Origin: Sarcocystis neurona
Taxonomy: Eukaryota > Apicomplexa > Conoidasida > Eucoccidiorida > Sarcocystidae
NCBI GenBank assembly: GCA_000727475.1
Contig: KL647288.1
Location: forward strand, 9,240,055-9,304,054
Reading direction: 5' to 3'
Length of the DNA stretch: 64,000 bases
The notes under the pieces: generated by a model
Told to the model about the DNA's origin: nothing
Databases searched by the model: none
The model's input: the letters and a program-made list of their open reading frames with translations, nothing else
In this document: piece after piece, positions 36,439-48,500 of the stretch
Layout: each line of letters opens with the position of its first letter
Position numbering within the stretch: the first letter of the stretch is position 1
Program-made: the position numbers and the translations under genes

Positions 36439-39400
36439 GAAGTAGCAGCACTCCTTGCACGCACCCCTCACTGTCGATTCAAAGGAAGGCCTCTACGTTT
36501 ACGCTGGACGCTAACTGGCTTACCGGATCCAAGGAAGGAGGAAAGAATCCATCTATGCCGCCAAAAAGAACTGACACAACCGAAACGTTTCCGTCGGGAG
36601 ATGACTTCGTTTAAGGTTTAGTTCTCACTTCGTCTGAAGCTGATTTGCATACGACTTAGCTTTTAATCTCCCAGTTTTTTAGGTGGCTACCATGTGGCAC
36701 CTCATCGTTGGCAAACAATCAAACGTATTATGCTCTGTTAGGCAGGCACCTGACGGCGACTCGCACATGTACGAAATATTTATGAAAAGGGGAAGCAGAT
36801 CTACGCTGGACCAGTACCAAGGCTGAGGCACACGTGTGTCCTACGAGGTCTGTTTTGCACTGGAGAGTTTGCAGGTTCAGGCAGTATCAGTAGTTGGCTT
36901 TGGGGGCTTGCGGGACACAGCAGGTCGTCCATTTTGGTCTACAAGCGCATTTGTATATGCATATATATATATATATATATATATGCCCACGTAGTCGCCC
37001 CAGGGTCATGTAGATATGTGCAAATGTTGATATTTCAGTGTCAATGCACGTGCACGTGTTGCCCTATGGGCGTAGTCGCCTTCATCCGACGTTCGCGAAT
37101 ATGTTGTACCCAGGTGTACCTGTAAGCGTGCCTTATCCTTGTATATCGGTGAGCTTTCAGATATGTCAACCACGGCTCAGGAGAAACGTATAGTCGCTCT
37201 ATGGATGCATGGAGCTTTCACTGGGGGCACCAAAAAGTAGACTGGCAAATGATGATGTCGCCACTGTTGCACTGCGGAAGGTGTCGTTAATCTTCAGAGG
37301 CATAGTAATTAGATTCATAGTGTACGTTTGCGTCCTGTGTTGTTGCGGTCGTAGTTGTGATCTGCAGCACCATGATAAATGCGCCTGTGAACGTAGCAGC
37401 AACGTTGTCTATGCAAACACACAGATCCCGCATGCAACTGCGACGACTTCGTGGCCCAAGGATTAAAGTTCGCTGCACAAGCGTAAGAGGGCAGCTAAGG
37501 GTGATAACGAAACGTACCTCCCAAAACTTGGTAGACTGGTGGTTAACGAGCATCGAACGAATCAACGGAAGTACAAACATCCAATTATTTGCACGCCCTC
37601 ACTTCTCAGGTGATGCAAACAACAGCGCCGGTATCACTTTGAGCCTATGAGAGGCCACGCGTGATTCTTCTTTACATTTACAGAATTTCTCCAAGCTCGG
37701 AATGGGTGTCGAGGTCCTAGTTGAGACACTGTCCAGTTCCTGTTTCACGCTCGTGCGGATCACGCACCAAAGTGGTGGGTTGATATTCCCCTGAGTACTA
37801 CACCGAGTATCGAACCCTGTCCACGTATACAAGATGTAGAAACAGATAAGCTGTCGCACGAGTGTCCAAGTACCTAGGCAGTAGTACTCAAACTACGAAG
37901 ACTTCGCGAAATACTGTACCTACGTGTGTGACATGTAAGATGTCCGTCGGCGAATGGTCGCTCATGCACGAAAGGTGGCTAGTACTTTTCAACTGCTCTT
38001 CGTTTCTATACCGTAGACGCTTTCGCAGGACGTGCACACGTATATATATATGATGTCAATGGTGAATCAGCAGGGATCTAGGTATGTTTCCTTGACCACG
38101 GGTTTACACTGTAGAAGTGTAGAGTTTAAACTAACCCCGGGATAGCAAACAAAGAGCAGGCTATCACTAAAGCTGAACACGTCGCACACCAGTACACTGG
38201 ATCCTGAAGCTACAAGTCCAGGTTGGATGTATAGAAATACGCATGTGTATGGAAGAGGAAGCTGTTCTAGACGCACGCCTCCTCAACTTACGAGCGTCTC
38301 CCGCATGTCTTTGCACGCGCAGATCAGTTCGCATTTGCGTATAAGCTGGTCTGTGGAAACAGTCTTCGTGCAGGTCTACTGCACAATAGACGTGTCACGA
38401 GTGCGGACCTGCGAGAAGAGACCAGTGGATGATGATACAGTGATCCCTACGTCGCTCGCCCATATGCCGTATCTAGCGCGCTTCTCCGTCTAATCTCTTC
38501 GCTCACGGGGAGATACAGAAAGCGGCGTATAAAATAGAGGAACCACGTTCCTCTGGCGAGATATGGGGATTGGTGCGCAGGCAGGGAAGCACACGCGTGC
38601 AATTTGTCAAACCACGCTTCTGATATGTATGTGCGGGGGAGAACGAGAAACTCTAGGACGCCAGTAAAGTAGCGGCTGGACAATGATACGGAGCACAGGT
38701 GTACTGCGCATGTTTGTCTCAAGGACACGATTACGCAGCCGCTCTAGATGTCTTCACTGGATGCATTTCCATAGAAAATATCCTCTCGAATAAATACTGT
38801 TCAAGTATGTACGCAGTCGTATATCCCGTATATGACAAGTACGCAGTGCCGCGCAACGTCCACAGAAAGACAAATACATTCAGTCACAGATAAGCGCCAG
38901 CCGTAGTGACATTACCTATGTGCCCCAACAAACGCTGTTCACTTACGGAAGTATGTCTTTATTTGAAGCATCCCGCGTCGCTCTTCCCGCGCGATTGCGT
39001 ACACGGGGCTGTCGTACTGCCGAACGCCCCCCTGGTTCTGTGAATAAACTACAAGCGGCTCTCTACATAGATCTATATCAACAGGACACGTCTGTATGCC
39101 CCTGGGCAAAAGGACGAAGTAGAGGTGGAGTAGAGGACGTACTGTGGACAAAAAATGGAGCACGCACTGCCGCTGTAGAGATTTTATGTGATGGACAAGA
39201 ATTCCCTTGAAGTGGAACTACAAAACGTAAAATAAAGAACTGTTGTAATCTGACGTCAGATACAGAGTATCCTACTACTATCCCCAGTACACTTGTGTAT
39301 CCCCGTAGCCGAACGCACGGATTACAGGTGGTGTGGAACACGTACTGCGGATGTGTAGATTAAATGTGCCAGACAAGCATTCCAGTTGTATGCAACCCTG

Positions 39401-39600
39401 TACATTCCCCTGTACATTCTGAAGTATTTTACGTAGCGGCTCGCGGCGCATTAGGTACTCCTTCGATCAAGCCCTTGCACACCAGCATATCCCTTACGTA
39501 CTTCGCTTTTGCCGCGTGCGACCTGAACCCGCAAGGATACAGCGTGGAACGACCCGCAGCATCAAGGTGCGCCAACAATGAGAATCAAATAAGAGGACAA
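36439..39600. other. Feature-poor interval with an AT microsatellite
   Basis: No supported gene on either strand. An (AT)n microsatellite lies at 36959-36984 and a shorter one at 38040-38050. Open frames are under 100 codons and do not look coding. Confidence 0.5.
36959..36984. repeat. AT microsatellite
   Basis: (AT)n of 13 units downstream of the secreted-protein gene. Confidence 0.9.
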
Positions 39601-41000
39601 AAGCACCAACAGCCGCAGCATGCAGGAGGTCCGAGGAGCAGCAACACCAGCAGCGCGACACTGCTATGATGAGCGTGAATGAAGCCACTGCAAAGTCTTA
39701 CAAGACGACTTAAACAACGTAGAATACGGGTAGCGAGGAATGCATATTGCGGGACACCACTCGCATGCTCTATAGCACAACAGAGCACCAGAAGACGCAG
39801 CAGCGGCGACATCGGCAGCGTGAGAGGGTTCGTTACCACAGAGAACAGCAGCATCAGCAGCAGTCGTTTGCGACCGCCCCTATCGGCTTTCAGGCAGAGA
39901 GACTATGCAACAGTAGCCGTGGCATCTCTGTTCCAGCTGACTCCACGGAAGTACGCGAAGGTGTCCAAAAGAAGGATTACCACACTGCAGTTCCCTCAAA
40001 TCGTCTGAGCAGCCACCCAACATCGCTGAATACATTATCGGTGTTCAGTAGAGACGCACACGTACACATATGCGTGGATTCAGCTGAATGGGCTCGAACG
40101 TTTCGCACTGCGTAAGGCACTCAACGATAGCTACTTAGACACCCGTGTATATCTACATACATGTATATGTATGTGACAAGGTCGGCGTATGCAGTCGTGT
40201 GTTTGGTTGCATATGTGTCTACGCGTGTCTCATTGCTGTAGCATCTGGTGTGCTTAGAAACCTTTGCAAACGGAGCTCTTCGTACACGTGGAGGGAAATA
40301 AAGACTTATGCGTGACGCCGCGTCGAGGCTGGCAACTGCTATTTGTCAACAGCTAGCAGCGACTGCTACTTCAGTCAGCTCCTCAGCCAGCCAGTAGACT
40401 CGAGAAAGCGGCCGAAGCCGCTTGACTATGGCAACGTTTGTGCTGCTCCTGCTAGTTGGAAGAAGAACACTTATATACCGGCTGCTGCGACTGAGGCACG
40501 GACGCCGATGGCCGCTGTGTTTTCTCAGGAGAGTGCGGGCGTGAAGCGCACGACCGCGGTCGCTGCCGGGTTCACGCCTTTGTTGCGTTGCTGCTCTGAT
40601 TTAGCTAATGTACTTGTCGGTTCTTCCGTTGACTCGAGCTGACCGCCGCTGCTACCACCTCTGCTTCCGCCGCTGCCACCGCCTCTGCTGTCGCGGCGTA
40701 GCCTGCTGTTGCTGGTGCAACAGACGAAGCAGTGGCAGTCAGTGCTGTGAGATTGCTGCCGTGACCTCATCTGGTGCCACTGGCACGACAGTCTCTCACA
40801 CCGCAGTTATTACAGGATGAGCCGCTGCTGTTGCTGCTGGCGTCCCCGGTGCTGCGGCTTTTGACGCTCTCGCCTCCCTGTAAGCGCAGCTAACATCAGT
40901 GCTGTCGGCGCTGCCAGTGTCTCACTTGCTGGTGCTGCTCCCAACAACACTGCTACCGTCACCTTTGTTTTGACCAGAAGTGAAAAATTACAAGGCTTAA
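39601..41000 (+). other. CAG-bearing interval, possible exon(s)
   Basis: The plus strand at 39765-40110 can be read as a Gln/Arg/His-rich protein segment (EHQKTQQRRHRQRERV, then HREQQHQQQ). At 40352-40642, after a ctgctatttgtcaacag acceptor, it reads as a coding-like segment (CYFSQLLSQPVDSRKRPKPL, then ASWKKNTYIPAAATEART) with a stop at 40642. On the minus strand, an ATG at 40770 opens an alternative Gly/Ser-rich frame to 40525. I could not connect or confirm these. Confidence 0.3.
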
Positions 41001-41596
41001 CGGACGCACTCGGGCAGGGCCGTCCACTCGCGGTGACGGACGGGAAGCACTACCCTGAAAAAATGTTCAGCACATGCACATGCCTTGTGCGAACATACGC
41101 GTGTACACACACATGTGCCAATACGCATTACCTCGGTAGAAAAGCAGTACAGGTGAGACCCTTTGTACGTGGTTTCCAACTGGTTCACAGCGTCCAGCAC
41201 ATTCGTATCGCTTACACGAAAAACGTCTACGTGAACAAGAGAGACAGCAAGGCAAGCTCCACAAGCACACCTGCCTGTAGATATCCTGATCGCCCGGGTC
41301 GTCACTTGGCGTCGAGGGCGTTGCTCCGCGCTACATGCAACACGCGCTACGCATACGTGCAAGCGGGTGCCCAACCCTCGCTATGAACAGTAAGACGTGT
41401 ACACCGATTTAGAAGTGCACGCACATAATTAAATATCCCCGTAAGCGTATGCGTGAGTACAGGGATGGCTTCAAAGAGACAAGAGCGTCTGCGACTAAAC
41501 GCCGGAAGCACACGCTTACAAAGACCTATATGCGTCCGTATCTGTACTTATGTATATGTGCGGTTGCATACTTCGGAGCGCCGCAGACGCGCGCAT

Positions 41597-41872
41597 TCAC
41601 CGTGAACCTTTAACTAAGGGATTCGTTCGAGAAATTCCGACATTACCCGGCTCAGTTCTTCCCCCCTCCTCGCTTCTTGCCGCCACGCCACCCATAGGCA
41701 AAGACTCTTCCGCGTATCCGTGCAAAAAACTGCTGCAAGACACCAGCGGTACTCCCTCAAAGATGCGTCCTGACATGAACAGCCACGCGGTGGTGTCTAT
41801 GCAAGCATTCTCAGCTGTTTTCACAAGTATAAGTAGGAAGACTTCATCTGTAGGCAGCACAGAAGACTTCAT
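41597..41872 (-). CDS. Short ATG-initiated frame, unidentified
   Basis: Minus-strand ATG at 41872 opens 91 codons to TGA at 41597, with balanced composition (DEVFLLILVKTAENACIDTT near the start, GRTEPGNVGISRTNPLVKG near the end). The opposite strand (41550-42092) is also open for 180 codons and includes LTKGFVREIPTLPGSVLPP. One of the two may be real; no splice or homology evidence decides between them. Downstream of the RAP gene stop in the same orientation. Confidence 0.25.
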   Translation of the reverse strand: MKSSVLPTDEVFLLILVKTAENACIDTTAWLFMSGRIFEGVPLVSCSSFLHGYAEESLPMGGVAARSEEGGRTEPGNVGISRTNPLVKGSR

Positions 41873-41886
41873 CTGTAGGCAGCACA
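41837..41886. repeat. Perfect 25-bp tandem duplication
   Basis: The 25-bp unit gaagacttcatctgtaggc-agcaca occurs twice in a row (41837-41861 and 41862-41886) with no mismatch. It shifts the reading frame by one base, so it would disrupt any coding sequence crossing it. Confidence 0.9.
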
Positions 41887-42158
41887 GAGATCCTACTGCG
41901 TGTAAATATATATATATATATATACATACGTGTGTAGGTATGCACAGACCTCAAGAACAGCGTACCTCTGCAAGTACGCGCATGCACTTTTTAACGGAAA
42001 AGAGTTGGCAGAGGTGTATACGAGAGTCCTGTAGCGAATATGGCTACCGCTGGACGGTAGCAATGAGTTGCGGACTAGTACACAAACGCTGAGGAAGCGT
42101 CACGACATACGACGGACAGCAGCAGCAGCACACGTTCGTTGAATGTGTGTACTACTTT

Positions 42159-45100
42159 TCATCTGTAGTGCACAGCCCACCCATTCCACTGCGCGTTGTT
42201 GCAGATGGACACCCACCAGCCGAGAGCTTCCAAGTGCTGCAAACGCCTCTTCGCCTCGGCTCGCAGCGGGATTTGAATGTTGGAGCCGCGCTGCAGTGAG
42301 TGTCCCTCTTCGTCTGCCCGTTGCTGCAGCCGGAGCTGCTGTTGCCGCAGGCACTGGCTCTGCTCCTCCGTGGCGTCGTGTTCAACGTTGGCAGCAGTTG
42401 CTGCTGCTGACTCATGCTTTTTTCCCGTGTGTCGGCCTTCCGCGTCAGACACGACAGCAGAATTTGCAGCAGCATCAGATGCAGCAGGAGCGGCAGCAGG
42501 AGCGGCAGCAGGAGGAGCAGCAGGAGTTTCCCAAGACGAAGTCCCCAGAGCGCCAGGCGCAGCATCAGCTGATTCTGTTATTGCGACAGCAGGAGGAAGA
42601 GAAGTGAAATCTTCATCTGAGGCCTCAAGAGGCATAACAACAAGACGCCGTCGAGAATCTGCCAGACGCAGCGGATACGGGCCCTCCATGAGGCGTTCAC
42701 ACGGAAACCTGCAGCGGCAGTCGTAACACTTGTAACAGTAGCAGGTGTTGCAGCAGAAACGACAGCAGCAACTGCAGTAGACGCAGCAATTGCAGCACCA
42801 GTAAATGCAGCAGCAGCGGCACGAGTCGAAAGCGCAGTACTGTACCAGCAACCTTCGAGGCGACCTCGCTGCGAATCGCAGCGGCAGAAACAGCAGCGGC
42901 CGTGACACAGCAGCGGCTCCGCAGAAAGGGGATGCAGCAGTGCTGCCAAGAGGACGGCGGACACTCCGAGTAAAGAATGTTGCAGCACAAGCGGCGACGG
43001 CTCCAGATGCAACGGCAGCAACCGCAGCAGGAAGAAGTAACGACGTGTGGAGAAGAGAGAGGTGAACAATAGCAGTGTTCGAAACAGCAGCGGCAGGAGA
43101 CGACGTACAGGGCAGCTGAAGGAGGGTCTACCGCTACCGCAACAACACTCCGCCGAAGCAGGCAACATTACTAGAGAAAGACCACCCGCCACGCAAGCAC
43201 CCGGGAAGCAGCCACAGCGACATAGGCAATCGCTTAATAAAGGAACAAACAACACTCGTTGGAGCGGGGCGGAGGGGAAACGCAGCAGCAACAGTGCCCG
43301 ACCCACCGGTGCTTGCGAAGGAAGTAGGCGAGCTGATAAGAAAGGATCGTGTCGCTGAGCAGCGTTGCAGCTGTAATAGCAAAACACAGCAGCACAGCGC
43401 CAGCAGCAGTCTGAAGAACGAACAGGGAGGACAAACGCCCGTCCTTACGGTAAGAGCGTGCGCCGCGTTCACCGACAACGCGTCGTCCTAAACAAGTCAC
43501 TCTCCCTCGCTCTCTGTCTACAAATATATGTATGTGTGTGTCCCGACCGTCGCAGTAACTTAGAATGCGCTCGGGACCGTCGTTGGCGTGTCCTAGTGGA
43601 GAGGAGAATGTAGCGTGTGTGTGCATGGGAAGCAGCAATAACAAATGCAGTGCCCACTCTGCAGCTGCAGCAGCGAGGCCAGCGTCTGCGGCGGCAACGT
43701 AAAACGCTGCGAGGAGAGTTCTATAGTTGCGGTACAGAGATGGACCCGCAGCATTATCGCCTTTCTTGTCCAAAGCAGTAATAGAAGCGGTGGCGCCTTC
43801 CTCAGACTAACGGTACCCCGCACTGCAGTGCCAGCACTCCACCCGAGAGAGGTGAAAGTCGCAAGCCTGTAAAGCTTTTCTGATAGCGCGCAGCACGTAC
43901 AACGGCCTGAAGCTGTCGCATGTGGCAGTGGCTCGACTAGATGCAGCAGCAGTACGGGGAGAAATAGTAGCAAGAGGAAGAGCAGTGTTACAAGGAAGCG
44001 GAACAGCAGACGGACGACAAAGTGGGCGAGTCCGCCGCGCTTACGCAGAAAAGGTGCTTCTCGGATTGCAGCAAGTAGTCGCACCGTTGCGTCACTCAGT
44101 TGGCTGTAGGTGAGGGGGAAGTCGAGCCGTAAAGAAATTTCTACCAATTTCAGCCCTCCGAGAACCTCGCTGCCTGGTTGCAGCAGCCCTATATTCCAGG
44201 CCTCTTCACGTTTGCTGCCGGCGCGGCGGCTTGCCATGGACGCAGCAGTAGCAGCAACAGCCGCAGCAGGAAGAGACTCGTCTGCCGTTGTCGGAGAAGG
44301 ACCAACGGCAGCAGAGGCGTCGGAGCAGTTGAAGCGGGAAAGCAGGGCTTCCATTGCTGCTGCCGTGTATAATCGCGTCGATAACATAGTACACATCAGC
44401 TGGACAGCCTCGAGAGCTGTCACATGCAGTTGCACGCGCCTGCTGCCGGGGCTGCGGGAGCTGCTACGACGTATTATGGCGGTGGTGCGGCCTGCAGCAG
44501 CTCCTGCATCTGTACTGCTGCTGCTTGAAGAAGCTAAACGCGTAGCCCCGGCAGAATAGACAAACTGAAACACTCGCCTCAACACCTCGGCGTACATGCG
44601 AGCCTGCAGCAGCAGAAGGAGACCACGCAGCCGCAACAGCAACACGAGCGGCAAAACCACCAGCGCAGCACCGGCATTTCGAGCAGAAAACACAGCGGCA
44701 CAAAAGTGAGCAGCAACACAGGCGGCTAAAAAGTAATTCGGCGAAGGCATTGAACACAGGAGACAGAAGTCGCACGTGCATCGCTGAAACCAAGGATACA
44801 CGCAAGCGGGCAGCAGCCCTGGACAGGGACAAGCACCGAGGCAGCAGCACGTTCAGCAACAGCAGATTTGCGAGGTCATTCGTCCTAAACACCCGCAGCA
44901 CCTGGAATGCAGTCTGACGAGCAACCGCGGCGCCTAATATGGCAGCGACAGCACCAGCACGTACAGCCGCAGACGTGCGCAGCGTCTCTGGCAGCAGAGC
45001 AGCAAGAGGCGCTGCAGGGTGGGGTCGCATGCGGGCGTCACCAGGAGTACGGCGCTACCAGCTGAAGCAGCCGCATGCACACGTGAAGAGCAGTGGCTAT

Positions 45101-45511
45101 TCGGGCAGTCGCGCAGGCTGCCGTCAGATCGACAAATACACGCAGGGCCTTCGTAGATAAACTAGCAGCCTGCAGCAACAATTTTCTTCAAATGAATGGC
45201 CGCGTACAGAAAATAGGCCACTGTTGTGTAGTCAGCTGCACTTTGCCCACTACCAGACTACATGTATATACGTACTTGTATTCGTACAAGCCATATATAT
45301 TTATACTTGCGCCCACGTTTGTGCTGAGATTGTAGCGTCCCTGAGCGCCCCGGAGTTCACTCTTACGCTGACAACGCAGGACCTGCGCTATACTGCAGAC
45401 AACAGCAGAATACCAGGAAATGCCTTACAAGCATAGCAGCACGAAGCACCGTGCAGATATCGTCTGCTGTCGGTAAATCCTCGCTAGCGGCGTCCAGCTG
45501 AATGTACACCC

Positions 45512-45544
<33 letters not shown>

Positions 45545-48500
45545 ACATGAGACCAAAGGGAAAAATATTGCAGCACCTGCAGCCCCGGCAGCAACACGCG
45601 GAACCGTGTGTCGATCAGCGGCAGCACTGCGAGTCGCAGCGCTGCCGGAGGTGGCGGCAGCCATTCGAGCAGACGTACGCGCTGCAGTCGCAGCAGCACA
45701 CAACTGCCGTCATACCGTTCTAAGCAACACAGGCAGAACGTCACAGTCCCACTTGCGGTAACGCCGCACTTGAACTTTCTGCTCGACACAATCAACAGCA
45801 GTAGCAGCAGCTTATTAAAAATAATCTGTCGCCCGCAGGGAACGTAGGTATAACTAGTGGCCAGCAGTATTGCGAGCCGTCTGCAGGTGCAGCTGCGCAG
45901 CAGCGGTTCGATCCCAGTTGTCGTCCGTGTTGGAATGGTGAAGTCTCAGCAGCAAAAACGGCGAGCCGCCGCCGGTCTTCGCCGCGGAAGTGAAGGACGT
46001 GCAATATTCTCGCTTGTCTCAGCAACGAAGTGTCTACGCTGTGCGTCGCAGCACTGGGGACGCGGCTACAGCACGAAAGGGCGAGCAGCAACAGCAGGAT
46101 GTGAGAAGAGCAGCAACAAGGTGTCAAGTATGCGGCAAGAAGATGACGTGAAAAGAGTACCACCAGCAGGACTTCGGAGAAGAGGAGCGGCGGCAGCTCC
46201 CTGAGAAAGCGGTATGGGCGGCTTAAGGAACACGGGCCAAGAAAAACTGCAGCGGAGAGACAGTCTGAATAGCAGGCGCAGTAGACGCAGCAGCAGGAGC
46301 AGCGGACAGAGACGCAGCAGCAGCAGCATCGGAGAGAAGCAGGTACAGCAGCCGCTGGGAATGCGCCTGGCCGCTGCTGCACCGAGAGCAGTAGCAACAG
46401 CCGCAGCTGCATACAGCGGCGAGCGCAGAAGGGAGGGGCATCGGCAGCAGCAGCGGAACGAAGCAGCAACACGGTCAGCTGCCGAAAGCAGCAGCAGCAG
46501 CATTCACTCGGTGGAGCCACGGGGGAGATCTGGCTACAGCAGGAGCTGAGTAGAGGAAGCACACAGATACACTGTACCAGCGAAGCCGAGCGAGGCGGCA
46601 ACAGCAGCTGAGGACGCAGCAGCAACAGCAGCCGGAGGTAGTCCCGGCGACATATGGGAGAGAAGCAGCAGCGGCAGGAGACGAATTTCCTGGAGGACTT
46701 ACTCTATCACAGAGGACGCCGAGGGCGGTGACGAAGAGCTGTCGCTCGCGCTCGTTGCGCGTGCGCTGCTGCTCGCTGAGACCGGCATCATCTGCAGCAA
46801 AGGCTGCATTGCAACTGCCCACGCGCGCCAGCAGCAGCATCAAAAGCGCAAGTTCCTTGGTCTGCAGCAGCGGCAGGCCTCCCTGCAGCAGCAGCTGGCA
46901 GCACGCTTCACTCACGGAAGCCTCATCGACGCCGTATTTCGACGACAAGAAGGCTGTGCGTTTCCACAAGAAACACCACAGCAACTGCGCAGAGGCACCA
47001 GTTGTTCAGACGCATGCACGTGCGAATACTGCGTGAGGACCACGTATCCGACTACTTCCCTACTTTTGCAAGCTGTAGAATGCATGAATATCTGCAGAGA
47101 TGTACGAATTGAGGCATACATAGGTACGGATATATATGTTTTTACATATATATATATATATATACATACAAATATGTGTACACTGCGGGCATACCGATGC
47201 TTACGGTTACAGCCGCCCTACTCAAGCAGCAACCCTGGGAGCAACCCAACCAGCCCTAGAGACACAGACGCAGCCCTGCAGCAGCTCTGCTTGCGGGTGA
47301 AAGAAGAGGCTGCAGCACGATGAATATGAGCCTGGCAGCAGAAGACGGCAGCGGAAAACAGCACAGCTGGAGCTGCTGCAAAGGGAGAGCAGGAGCAAGG
47401 GAGGCTCAACGGCCTCAGAGAAGAGGAGCGAAAAAACTGGCGCGACCACTCGCCCTCTTAGCAGCAGCACCACTAGGGGGTTCAGAAGCAGCAGCGAGAA
47501 CCAGGTTAGCAGCAACGAGACACGCGCCTCCGAGAGAAGAAACTGCATCCGCACGGGACAGCAAACCGAAGTCGCTATTCGGGGCTTGTGCAGCACAATG
47601 CAGGGTGGCAGCCGCACAGAAGTGGAAGCGCCAGCAGGTGGGGAATGCATATGCAGGCAAAGGAGGCCATGCAACAGCAGCAACCCTAGCAGCGGGGAAC
47701 CGCAGCTGGAGCAGCCGCGAGCGACAGAAGCACCCGCACCAACAGCAGCGAAGCAGCCGCATGTGCAACATCAGCAGCGCGCAGGAGCAACAGCGCCGTC
47801 GGCCACCAGCAGGAGTGACAGCGGTACCGAGTAGCTGCAGGGACTAGCAGCACCAACAGCAGCAGCGAATGACAAGCTGTAGCTACGCAGCGGGATTGAC
47901 AAGCAGCAGCAACAGCGCAGAAGTATTAACGTCGGTATTTAGGACAAGCAAAGGAAACGCACAGGCGGCTTTCTGGTGGAGTGGTATAGATAGCTGTAGA
48001 ATAAGAAGCACGCTTACGCTGCAGCTGCCAGGAGCAGGCCCATACCATCAGGACCTCTGCCGACCATGAGGAAGGAGCCACCTTTTTTTTCCCGGTTGTT
48101 GTTGCTGTTTCCGTTCCACGCTTTGCAGCAGCGGCTCCAGGAAGAACTGCTGCAGCAGATGTTGCTGCAGGAATCTGTGTTGCTCCTGCACGTCTGGTGC
48201 ATTCAGACAGCAGCCGCTGCAAGAGTTGCGACAGCAGCTCGCTTAGCGGCGCCGACGCATGCAGTTGACTTCGGAGCTGCAGCAGCAGGAGTAAGAAAAA
48301 GAAAACAACAACACTCGCAGCCGCAACCGCGTCAGCAGCCTGCGGGGTCATAGAAGCTGCAGCAACCGCAAAGGGTGGGTCGCCGCACCCTACGCACTGC
48401 AGCAACAGCAGCAGCCAACCAGACGCAGCAGGATCGTCAGGACGAGGCTCCACTGCAGGCAGCAACTCCGAAGTGTTGCACCAGAAAAGGCGGTGAAGGC

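Noticed and set aside
42578..43387. Leu/Cys-rich minus-strand frame as a multi-membrane protein
   Set aside because: The hydrophobic runs are CTG/TGC repeats in the wrong phase. Coding segments of the RAP gene in this area lie in other frames and are joined by introns.
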